NCBI GenBank assembly: GCA_011605715.1
Contig: JAAOZO010000142.1
Location: 1-12,326, forward strand
From: Nitrososphaerota archaeon
GTDB taxonomy: Archaea; Thermoproteota; EX4484-205; JAAOZO01
Direction of reading: 5' to 3'
DNA length: 12,326 nucleotides
Numbering within the stretch: position 1 is the first letter of the stretch; the number at the start of each line of letters is the position of its first letter. Below, in pieces: positions 6,336 through 12,326 of the stretch. The translations under genes and the position numbers were made by a program. A model generated the notes under the pieces. The model searched no databases, was not told the DNA's origin, and saw only the letters and a list, made by a program, of their open reading frames with translations.

Positions 6336-9215
6336 TTAACCTTTCGACAAAACTATTTTAGCTTCGCAGGATTCCTGAACTTCCAAAACCCATCTTTCGT
6401 TTTCAACATAGATCAAGAAGCTCCCTTCTTCAAAGTTAACAACTTTAAATACGTTAGCTTCAACTGGAAGCGCAACTTTAGCTTGTACCTTTTTAGGTAC
6501 CTTTAAATAGAAGCTGAAAGAATCTTCTCCTTTGTTCCAGGCAACTACTATTCTTCCACGAGGAGATGGAATTTCTCCTTTTACGTCGTTCAACTCTAAG
6601 CATTTTGGTTCAATCAACAATTTCTTGTCTTCTAATTGTAGTACGTCAACTCCAGTAAATAACTTCGATAAAAAGTATAAAGGCCCTGAAGACCAGCCAT
6701 GGCAGTAGCTTCTTGTAGTTTTGAAAGTTTCCCAACAAGTTCCAGGACCATTATGAAGCATATAGCTCCAATTTTCTCTTATCTCTTTTACTACTTTTTC
6801 ATAGTAGCCAAGCTTCATTAGAGCTTCAAGAACAAAGAACATTCCATAAGGACTACCTGGCTTAATCCAATCTTCAGGAAAGTCTAGCAGTTTCTTCTTC
6901 AGAATGTCCATTTGTTCTTCTGTAGCGCAGTCATAACTTACTGCTAGTGCATTTGTTGCAACGCTTACAGTTTTTGACCTACTTCCGTCTTCGTGGATGC
7001 TGTCTATGAATCCTCCTCTGCTCTCGTCCCAGAGCTTCGAAGTTACTGCGTTTCTTATTGCGTTTGAAAGCTCTAAAAATTTTTCAGCATTGTCGTAATC
7101 ACCAAGAATTTTAGCAAGCCTTGCGCCTCTTCTATAAGCTTCAACAGTAAGGATGTTCAAGTGTGTTACTGTGCCCTTATTTGGAGTGTCCATCGGCGCC
7201 CAGTCCAGCATGTTCCAGGCTTCTATTGAAAGTAGACTTTCTTTGTTTAGAAAGTTCTTTAAGTTATTAAGAGTTGTAACTACGTAAGGATAAATTTCTT
7301 TTAAGAACTTTTCGTCCTTAGTGTAGGAAAAGTATTCCTCAACAGCTAAAATCCAAAGCAGGCTCCACGTCGTTAGAATGTTCTGCCATCCACTAGGAAC
7401 TTGAGATTCTGGCAGCGGCGACCTATAAAGTGATTTTGCTGTAAGCATTAGGCTCCTTTTCGTTAGTTTTGTATCTCCAAACACATAATAGTTAACTAAA
7501 GCTTCAACCCTAGCATCACCAACCCACAATGTTTGTTCGTAGGTAGGGCAATCCATATACGTATCGTCCATACAAAGTTTTAAAGTTTTTGCAGACATTT
7601 CCCATACTTGATTTAATGTTTCATCTGATGAAATAAAGCTTCCTTTTTGAACTACTGGAAATGTACTTAATTCGCAGTAAATTTTTCTAATCTTAATTGG
7701 CTCATCCAAATTTCTTATTGTTAGTGTAGCATACCTAAAGCCCCTCTTTACTATGCTCTTATATTCTTGAAAACCCTCTCTAGTAACATACCGCAGAACG
7801 TTGTTTAATCCTTCCGTAAATTTTGGTTCGTATTTGTCATCTATAGCTTCAAAAAAGTTCCAGTCTAGTATTACACTTTTGTTTGTCTCAACCTCGAAGC
7901 TTATATAACCAAATACTTCTCCTCCAAAATCTAGTAAGAGCTCAACGTCTTCTCCTGTAGGTTTAATGACTGCAAATTCCTCACTGAGAGATGTAAGTGC
8001 TTCTTCGTTTTCAATTTGAACTTCTTCGTTAACAATAACTCTGCGAGAAGTAATGGCATAAACTTGGTGGTTACTAAAGTCGAGTTCTTTTACTTCCTTT
8101 AAGAATCGTTTTACCCTAAGAAGCTCTTCTTCGAATTTACAACTCCAAGCGTAAGTAAACTCTTCAGTTTCGTTTTCTTCAAATGGTCCAATTGTTGCCC
8201 AAGGATATTCTTTTGATAATGGCGCTCTAAACTTAACTTCGCTTTCCGTTTCAAGCAAAATAGAAGAGCCCCAATCATGGTATTGCCCCGAAACGTTGAT
8301 TAAAACTAAGTTTTCTCCTCGTTTGATTTTTATGGTATATTCGTTATTTTTTCTTTCGCAATCTTCTCCATTAATTCTTACTTCTCCCTGGGGACTTACC
8401 CATCTAGGATGAACAAATATTAACTTAGCAGTTTGTTCTGTACTTGAGCTTACAACGGTGGCTAATATTGCTTTAAATCCCTTTGGGTTTGCATCTAGCC
8501 TCTTGGGTAGTAGGTTGTTCCTTAAGTCAACATACCATGAAACTTTAGGTGCTCTTATGCTACATGCCTTGATTATCCTTTTTGGAGGAACTTGAACTTT
8601 AGCTGGAAACGGAATATCTCTTGGAATTAGGCTTTTCCATGGTTCAATTCCAACATTGCCAATAACTTTGGCGTTTTCCCAACTTGAGTCATCAAATTCC
8701 TTTAAAAACCAGCTAGGGTCTTCTCTGGCATCAACTTCTTCTACCCATGCTTGTTGGCAACTAATCCTTGGAACATTTCTTCTATACGCCTTAGAAATTT
8801 TCATCTTCCAGCTGTCATCTGTCCCTATAATCTCAAAACTTCCATCTTTCTTTTTCACTTCTATTTGTGCTAAAAGACCAGCCCTCCCAAGCAAATATTG
8901 AAAAGTTGAAATTCCATAGTGTTGCGCTAGTATTGCAACAACATTTTCTCCTTCAGCTAGGTAGTTAGTTATATCGTAGCTGTCATAGCTCAATTCAAAT
9001 GGCCAACTTCTAATCGGACCTACTCCTATACGCATGCCATTTATAAAAAGAACATACTTGCTATCTGCAGTTATCTTTATTTCAACTTTCTGAACATCAT
9101 TTTTCGATAGGTGAAACTTTTTTCTTGCGTAAACATATTCGTTTTTTGGATTTTCTTCGTAGCTAGTCCATATCCATTTTCCTACCCATTGCGTCTGCGA
9201 AACTTCATCTTTCAT
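6336..9215 (-). CDS. GH78 alpha-L-rhamnosidase-like glycoside hydrolase
   Basis: This 959-residue enzyme should hydrolyse terminal alpha-L-rhamnose or a related deoxysugar. Residues about 8-160 form a jelly-roll N domain (VGKWIW, KYVLFINGMRIGVGP, YDITNYL). Beta domains continue to about 520, an (alpha/alpha)6-barrel spans about 525-855, and a C-terminal beta domain follows. Catalytic residues fit GH78: Asp555 and Glu560 in DCPTYEQ, Asp567 in GDARVE, Glu829 in TCWE and His839. Each acidic residue lies 12 positions before its counterpart in Bacillus RhaB (D567, E572, D579, E841, from memory), so spacing is conserved. The usual DCPQRDER is changed to DCPTYEQT, a subgroup variant. There is no signal peptide, so it probably acts inside the cell on imported oligosaccharides or glycosides, yet no sugar transporter is adjacent. 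It is a single-gene unit and may have been acquired from bacteria; the substrate is uncertain. Confidence 0.9.
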   Translation of the reverse strand: MKDEVSQTQWVGKWIWTSYEENPKNEYVYARKKFHLSKNDVQKVEIKITADSKYVLFINGMRIGVGPIRSWPFELSYDSYDITNYLAEGENVVAILAQHYGISTFQYLLGRAGLLAQIEVKKKDGSFEIIGTDDSWKMKISKAYRRNVPRISCQQAWVEEVDAREDPSWFLKEFDDSSWENAKVIGNVGIEPWKSLIPRDIPFPAKVQVPPKRIIKACSIRAPKVSWYVDLRNNLLPKRLDANPKGFKAILATVVSSSTEQTAKLIFVHPRWVSPQGEVRINGEDCERKNNEYTIKIKRGENLVLINVSGQYHDWGSSILLETESEVKFRAPLSKEYPWATIGPFEENETEEFTYAWSCKFEEELLRVKRFLKEVKELDFSNHQVYAITSRRVIVNEEVQIENEEALTSLSEEFAVIKPTGEDVELLLDFGGEVFGYISFEVETNKSVILDWNFFEAIDDKYEPKFTEGLNNVLRYVTREGFQEYKSIVKRGFRYATLTIRNLDEPIKIRKIYCELSTFPVVQKGSFISSDETLNQVWEMSAKTLKLCMDDTYMDCPTYEQTLWVGDARVEALVNYYVFGDTKLTKRSLMLTAKSLYRSPLPESQVPSGWQNILTTWSLLWILAVEEYFSYTKDEKFLKEIYPYVVTTLNNLKNFLNKESLLSIEAWNMLDWAPMDTPNKGTVTHLNILTVEAYRRGARLAKILGDYDNAEKFLELSNAIRNAVTSKLWDESRGGFIDSIHEDGSRSKTVSVATNALAVSYDCATEEQMDILKKKLLDFPEDWIKPGSPYGMFFVLEALMKLGYYEKVVKEIRENWSYMLHNGPGTCWETFKTTRSYCHGWSSGPLYFLSKLFTGVDVLQLEDKKLLIEPKCLELNDVKGEIPSPRGRIVVAWNKGEDSFSFYLKVPKKVQAKVALPVEANVFKVVNFEEGSFLIYVENERWVLEVQESCEAKIVLSKG

Positions 9216-9242
9216 GCGGTTATCATTTTAAAGTATTCTTAC

Positions 9243-9253
9243 ATATATTTAAA
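9243..9253 (-). promoter_or_regulatory. TATA box of the rhamnosidase gene
   Basis: Minus-strand TTTAAATATAT, preceded by GAAAAC, is centred about 33 bases before the ATG at 9215. It predicts a leader of only a few bases; no SD is visible. Confidence 0.6.
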
Positions 9254-9301
9254 GTTTTCATAGATTAGTTAGTCGTAGTCAATAGTTTCAAAATAGATAG
9301 A

Positions 9302-9346
9302 CTTAAGTAGAATGAGACTGGTTAAAACATTGATGCTTAAGTAGAA
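9302..9346 (+). repeat. Direct repeat of an 11-mer
   Basis: CTTAAGTAGAA occurs at 9302-9312 and again at 9336-9346, a 34-base period, about three helical turns. Tandem operator sites or a small duplication are both possible. Confidence 0.4.
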
Positions 9347-9524
9347 CTAAAACAATGAACGTGAAGTACTGCAAAAACTTTCAGATTGTAGTTTTCTCTA
9401 AGTTTGAAGTTCTTCGATGAGCTTATGAAACTTAAAGTGCGTTTACCCTGATAGAAGCTGATGAGTCTCAAGAGCTATGTAAGTCTATTTAAAATAACGT
9501 AACCCAGAATCCTAATAAAGAAGC

Positions 9525-9532
9525 TTTAAATA
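9525..9532 (+). promoter_or_regulatory. TATA box of the Nramp gene
   Basis: TTTAAATA, preceded by AAGAAGC, is centred 38 bases before the ATG at 9567. It predicts a leader of about 12 bases that could just include GGAG (9555-9558) as a ribosome binding site. Confidence 0.6.
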
Positions 9533-9566
9533 AGTCCAGTACAAAATTGTTTTTGGAGAAGTTCTT

Positions 9567-10796
9567 ATGAACTTTAAAAAAGTATTAAGGGCAATAAGTG
9601 TGGTTGGACCTGCTGTTCTCGTATCCGTAGAGCTCTTTGATCCTGCAAGTATAGTTACAGCTACAGCTGCTGGCGCTTCTTTTGGTTTCGATGTTCTTTG
9701 GGCTGCATTTTACTCTGGCCTTATGCTAGTAGTCGTACAAGAAATTAGCGCAAGACTTGGAGTTGTAACTGGCAAAACGTTAGCGGAAAATATACATGAA
9801 AGGTTTGGGAAGTTTTATTCGTTTATTCTTTTTTTACCATCTCTTTTTTTGGACCTTGCAACTTTAACTGCTGAAATTATGGGGCTAAGTTTAGCAATAT
9901 CTTTTGTTTTAAGTGTTCCTTACTACGTTGCTACAATAGCTTCTGTTGTAGTTACAATAATTCTAGTTATTTTTGGGTCTTACGATACTATAGAAAAGGT
10001 TGTAATGTTTTTAGTAACTATTATCTTTTTTTCTTATTTTTATCTTCTCTTCAAGTTAGACATTCCATTACTAACTATCATTAAAAGTTCGTTTTTTCCT
10101 TCTTTAAATGAAGAATCTTTCTATTATGCTGAAGCTGTACTCGGAGCTTCAATCATGCCAACTTATGTTATATTGCATAGCGGGTTAGTATACGAAAAGG
10201 GCTGGATCCATCATCATCATAAGGGTATAGAGGACTTAACTAGAAAAGAAAAAGACTACGTAGTAAATGAACGAGTAGACTCTGTTTTTAGTCTCCTTAC
10301 TGGAACTTTACTAAACGTAGCAATAATAGCTTGTGCAGCGGCTACCTTAAATAAAGGAAGAAATGTAAGTGAATTCTTAGACGTTGCTTTTCCATTCTAT
10401 AGCGCGTTAGGTAATATTGGTCTTTTACTGTTCGTGGTAGCATTTGCATCTGCTGGCATTTCAGCAACCATTACTGTTGGCTTAGCTAGTGTTTACAATA
10501 CCTTTGGCTTTCTAGGATTAGAGAAAAGAATGAACGATAAAAAGTTTAAATTAGCATTAATTGTTTGGTTAATTATAGCTAGTATTGCTTCATTTTTATC
10601 AAATAAGATTCAAATTATTGTTCTTTCCCAATACTTAAACGGAGTCTTGTTGCCCCTTGTAGTGATTCCGCTATTAATAATCACTCGAGATGAAAAAGTA
10701 ATGGGAAAATACAAATTAGGAAGATTTGCAACGCTTTTAGCTTTAGTTATAATAATGACTACAACTTTACTTTTTGTTGTGCCTCTTCTTCACTAG
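9567..10796 (+). CDS. Nramp-family divalent metal transporter with a variant TM1 motif
   Basis: The 409-residue protein is an integral membrane protein with about eleven helices and the Nramp (MntH/DMT) layout. Nramp proteins import Mn(II), Fe(II) or related metals with protons. The TM1 motif, normally DPGN, is D25-P-A-S28, so the metal-binding Asp stays but Asn becomes Ser. TM6 keeps the key Met (A194-S-I-M197-P), while the usual MPH reads MPT and a downstream LHS is kept. TM7 (NERVDSVFSLL) and the late-helix motif SQYLNGVLLP (354-363) are also recognisable. An unusual HHHHK cluster (215-219) lies in the loop after TM6. The changed site may alter metal choice, for instance toward nickel, cobalt or magnesium; that is inference. 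It is transcribed alone, 318 bases before nikR on the same strand. Confidence 0.87.
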   Translation: MNFKKVLRAISVVGPAVLVSVELFDPASIVTATAAGASFGFDVLWAAFYSGLMLVVVQEISARLGVVTGKTLAENIHERFGKFYSFILFLPSLFLDLATLTAEIMGLSLAISFVLSVPYYVATIASVVVTIILVIFGSYDTIEKVVMFLVTIIFFSYFYLLFKLDIPLLTIIKSSFFPSLNEESFYYAEAVLGASIMPTYVILHSGLVYEKGWIHHHHKGIEDLTRKEKDYVVNERVDSVFSLLTGTLLNVAIIACAAATLNKGRNVSEFLDVAFPFYSALGNIGLLLFVVAFASAGISATITVGLASVYNTFGFLGLEKRMNDKKFKLALIVWLIIASIASFLSNKIQIIVLSQYLNGVLLPLVVIPLLIITRDEKVMGKYKLGRFATLLALVIIMTTTLLFVVPLLH

Positions 10797-10816
10797 ATAA
10801 CACTTCGGAAGAAGCT

Positions 10817-10883
10817 GTAACTCATTAACAAACACAGTGAGTTTTTTGGATTTAAAGGTCTACAATGTAAACTTATGAGTTAC
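10817..10883. repeat. Perfect 9-base inverted repeat with long spacing
   Basis: GTAACTCAT (10817-10825) and ATGAGTTAC (10875-10883) are exact inverted arms separated by 49 bases. A third half-copy, TGAGTT, sits at 10838-10843. The left arm can pair with either right copy. It lies between the Nramp stop and nikR and could be a pair of regulator sites or alternative 3' UTR folds. Confidence 0.4.
10819..10847 (+). terminator. Hairpin plus T-run terminator of the Nramp gene
   Basis: AACTCA (10819-10824) pairs with TGAGTT (10838-10843), and the right arm runs into six T residues (10842-10847). It starts 22 bases past the stop codon and looks like a terminator. Confidence 0.5.
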
Positions 10884-10970
10884 GCTAATTACTTAAAGTA
10901 TTTTAATGCTAGTAGCAGGATAAAAGTTTGTTAGTAGGCATGTAACATTCAGATATCTAAAAGTAAAGGT

Positions 10971-11006
10971 AGTACGCAATGCATTTCTCTTTTTTATGCA
11001 CGTACT
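10971..11006. repeat. Long bulged inverted repeat upstream of nikR
   Basis: AGTACG (10971-10976) and TGCAT (10980-10984), separated by CAA, pair with ATGCA (10996-11000) and CGTACT (11001-11006). This gives eleven base pairs with one 3-base bulge and an 11-base pyrimidine loop. It is about 77 bases before the nikR TATA box. It may be an operator or a structured RNA; the role is unknown. Confidence 0.5.
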
Positions 11007-11082
11007 CTCTAAGAACTCTAAACTATGTTCAAACTCCTACTTTTTCTAAAGCTAAACTCTTCATCTAATGTCGTGAAAAAGC

Positions 11083-11089
11083 TTAAAAT
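11083..11089 (+). promoter_or_regulatory. TATA box of the nikR-mtnA operon
   Basis: TTAAAAT, preceded by GAAAAAGC (BRE-like), is centred 29 bases before the ATG at 11115. No SD is present, so the message is probably leaderless. Confidence 0.6.
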
Positions 11090-11114
11090 CTAAGAAATCG
11101 TTCTTTATGGGAAC

Positions 11115-11540
11115 ATGAAAAGCAAAAAGAAGGATGAAACTTTCGTAAGATTTAGCGCCACTGTTCCCCCTTCTTTGCTTGAAGATTTCGATAAGCTAGT
11201 AAAAAGCCTAAAACTGGATAGATCAAAGGGAATTCAAATTGCTATGAGAAACTTCATAACTGAAGAAAGCTGGAGGAGTCTTGAACCAGGTAACTATGCT
11301 GGGGTAGTTCTAATAACTTATAACCATGAAACTCCTGGAATAGAAGAGAAGCTTACAGACCTTCAGCATCTCTTTCTTAGCTTAATAGCGGCAAATGTTC
11401 ATGTTCATCTTACTACAGAAGATTGCATGGAAGCCATAATAGTTAAAGGCGAGGGGAAAAAGATAAAGCATCTTTCGGAATCAATTTCTTCTGTTAGAGG
11501 AATAAAGCAAGTTAAGGTTTCTGTAATGAAAATGCCATAG
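11115..11540 (+). CDS. nikR: NikR nickel-responsive transcriptional regulator
   Basis: The 141-residue protein has an N-terminal ribbon-helix-helix DNA-binding domain (about 8-48: VRFSATVPPSLLEDFDKLV and a following helix) and a C-terminal ACT-like metal-sensing domain (about 60-137). All four high-affinity nickel ligands of E. coli NikR (H76, H87, H89, C95) have equivalents with identical spacing: His85, His96, His98 and Cys104 in LQH, VHVHL and TEDC. It should therefore bind Ni(II) as a tetramer and repress nickel-uptake or nickel-enzyme genes. No nickel ABC transporter, NiFe hydrogenase or urease gene is in the window; the nearest transport gene is the upstream Nramp-like one. The ATG is chosen from the TATA spacing and the domain start. 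It is followed 10 bases later by mtnA, so it is the first gene of an operon. Confidence 0.92.
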   Translation: MKSKKKDETFVRFSATVPPSLLEDFDKLVKSLKLDRSKGIQIAMRNFITEESWRSLEPGNYAGVVLITYNHETPGIEEKLTDLQHLFLSLIAANVHVHLTTEDCMEAIIVKGEGKKIKHLSESISSVRGIKQVKVSVMKMP

Positions 11541-11544
11541 GTGA
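11539..11544 (+). promoter_or_regulatory. SD of mtnA overlapping the nikR stop codon
   Basis: AGGTGA spans the nikR TAG and lies 6 bases before the mtnA ATG at 11551. It supports co-transcription and sets the start of the second gene. Confidence 0.7.
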
Positions 11545-11550
11545 AATCAA

Positions 11551-12326
11551 ATGTACGAAAAAAGAACTATACTTTTTAAGAATGGAAAAATTTATACGAT
11601 TGATCAGTCAAAACTTCCAGAAGAAGAAAAATGGATTGAATTAAAAGATTACAAAGAAGTAGCTGATGCTATAAAATCTATGAAGATAAGGGGTGCGCCA
11701 ATAATAGGCGTTGCATGTGCTTTTGCAATTGCGATAGAAGCTAACAAATTAAGGTCAAACAACATAAAAAATTCACTCAAAAGAATAGAGGCAGTTGCCA
11801 GCTACTTAAAGAGTACCCGCCCAACTGGAAGAAACTTATTTTGGGCAGTTGATAAGGTACTAGAGGCTTCAAGAAATTCAAAAGACGTTAATTCTCTTAA
11901 GAGGAATGTAGTACGCGTTGCTAAAGAAATCGCCGAGAAAGATATATCAACTAACAAAGCACTCGTAGAGTATGGTGCAAAGTTAATTAAGGATGGAGAT
12001 GTAATTTTAACACACTGCAACAGTGGAAGACTTGCTACGGTTGCTTACGGCACAGCTCTTGGCTCGATAATAAGAGCTTGGAAGTCTGGAAAACAGTTTA
12101 AACTTTTTATTACTGAAACTAGACCTTTACTACAAGGTGCTAGGCTAACAGCGTGGGAATTAAGAAAAGAAAAGATTCCATTTCATTTAATAACTGATAA
12201 TATGGTTGCGTTTGTTATGAAGAGAGAAAAGATAAACAAAGTGTTTGTTGGAGCTGATAGAGTATGGAGTGATGGCAGTGTAGCTAACAAGATTGGAACC
12301 TACAGCATAGCAATAATTTCAAAAGC
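11551..12326 (+). CDS. mtnA: Methylthioribose-1-phosphate isomerase (MtnA/eIF2B-like), 3'-truncated
   Basis: This enzyme isomerises 5-methylthioribose 1-phosphate to the ribulose form in methionine salvage; archaeal members may also act on 5-deoxyribose 1-phosphate. 258 complete codons are visible and the frame is open at the window end; the family usually has about 340-350 residues. Signatures are KIRGAPIIGVA (45-55), TRPTGRNLFWAVD (89-101), ILTHCNSGRLAT (152-163), ETRPLLQGARLTAWEL (189-204), DNMVAFVM and GADRVWSDGSVANKIGTY (234-251). Catalytic Cys156 and Asp236 are in place, matching C160 and D240 of the Bacillus enzyme with equal spacing. MtnA rather than ribose-1,5-bisphosphate isomerase is favoured by ETRPLLQGARLTAWEL. 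It is translated from its own SD, 10 bases after nikR. Confidence 0.9.
   Translation, partial: MYEKRTILFKNGKIYTIDQSKLPEEEKWIELKDYKEVADAIKSMKIRGAPIIGVACAFAIAIEANKLRSNNIKNSLKRIEAVASYLKSTRPTGRNLFWAVDKVLEASRNSKDVNSLKRNVVRVAKEIAEKDISTNKALVEYGAKLIKDGDVILTHCNSGRLATVAYGTALGSIIRAWKSGKQFKLFITETRPLLQGARLTAWELRKEKIPFHLITDNMVAFVMKREKINKVFVGADRVWSDGSVANKIGTYSIAIISK

Larger units (their letters stand above)
9216..9566. other. Divergent 351-base gap with two promoters and possible gene debris
   Basis: The gap contains the rhamnosidase promoter at the left and the Nramp promoter at the right. Between them (about 9300-9492) is a repeated 11-mer and short coding-like stretches in shifting frames: a 21-codon ORF from ATG 9355, then FDELMKLKVRLP in another frame, then TLIEADESQELCKSI back in the first frame up to a stop at 9490. 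This may be a degraded gene or chance. Confidence 0.35.
10797..11114. other. 318-base gap between Nramp and nikR
   Basis: It contains the Nramp terminator, a spaced inverted repeat, an 11-base-pair bulged hairpin and the nikR TATA box. A 37-codon open stretch (10821-10934) is not convincing as a gene. No RNA gene is recognisable. Confidence 0.5.

Noticed and set aside
8656..8901. Plus-strand open frame inside the rhamnosidase gene
   Set aside because: Antisense to a conserved domain, with no supporting signals.
10206..10230. HHHH cluster that resembles an affinity tag or vector trace
   Set aside because: It is inside a natural Nramp loop with continuous family-like sequence on both sides; no vector sequence is present.
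10821..10934. Open stretch of 37 codons between Nramp and nikR with an ATG at 10875
   Set aside because: Only 19 codons after the ATG, overlapping the terminator hairpin; length is within chance for this base composition.
11802..12020. Minus-strand open frame within mtnA
   Set aside because: Opposite to conserved MtnA motifs and without start signals; a shadow.
1..12326. CRISPR arrays, tRNA or rRNA genes, transposons
   Set aside because: No regularly spaced repeats, no cloverleaf with a T-loop motif, no rRNA-like sequence and no transposase-like protein were seen on either strand.

Overview
The window looks like chromosomal DNA of an AT-rich archaeon. The evidence is an archaeal-type NOG1 GTPase, BRE/TATA-like boxes about 27-30 bases upstream of several start codons with no ribosome binding site (a leaderless pattern), Shine-Dalgarno (SD) motifs in front of genes inside operons, a full-length NikR nickel regulator, and exported proteins rich in N-glycosylation sequons. 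I cannot place it to phylum. The content would fit a Thermoproteota/TACK-type lineage, but nothing seen here proves it.

Layout. Bases 1-822 (+) hold the 3' part of a NOG1-like GTPase gene that enters from the left. Bases 918-2093 (+) encode a DUF362 iron-sulfur protein, preceded by an inverted repeat that can fold in two ways and by a near-perfect SD. Bases 4235-2158 (-) are a two-gene unit: a membrane-anchored transglutaminase-like thiol enzyme whose stop overlaps (ATGA) the start of a second sequon-rich, single-pass surface protein. Bases 5265-4375 (-) encode a ferritin-like/VIT1-CCC1 fusion, an iron/manganese transporter. It is divergent from a DUF116 cysteine-rich protein whose best start is base 5444 (+). 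Bases 9215-6336 (-) encode a large GH78 alpha-L-rhamnosidase-like enzyme without a signal peptide. Bases 9567-10796 (+) encode an Nramp-family metal transporter with an altered first metal-binding motif. Bases 11115-11540 (+) are nikR, followed after 10 bases by an mtnA-like isomerase gene that runs off the right edge.

How the genes may work together. The window has a loose metal theme: an iron efflux/storage fusion, an Nramp-like importer, a nickel-responsive repressor, and two cysteine-rich proteins of unknown function (DUF362, DUF116). No single operon joins them. The tightest units are the transglutaminase/surface-protein pair and nikR-mtnA. The first is the best candidate for an uncharacterised system. 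The second joins a metal sensor to a methionine/5'-deoxynucleoside salvage enzyme, which is unexpected.

Three gene-poor gaps exceed about 270 bases (6059-6335, 9216-9566, 10797-11114). They hold promoter boxes, T-rich terminator-like runs, several inverted repeats and possible traces of decayed small genes. I see no tRNA, rRNA, CRISPR array, transposase or insertion sequence.
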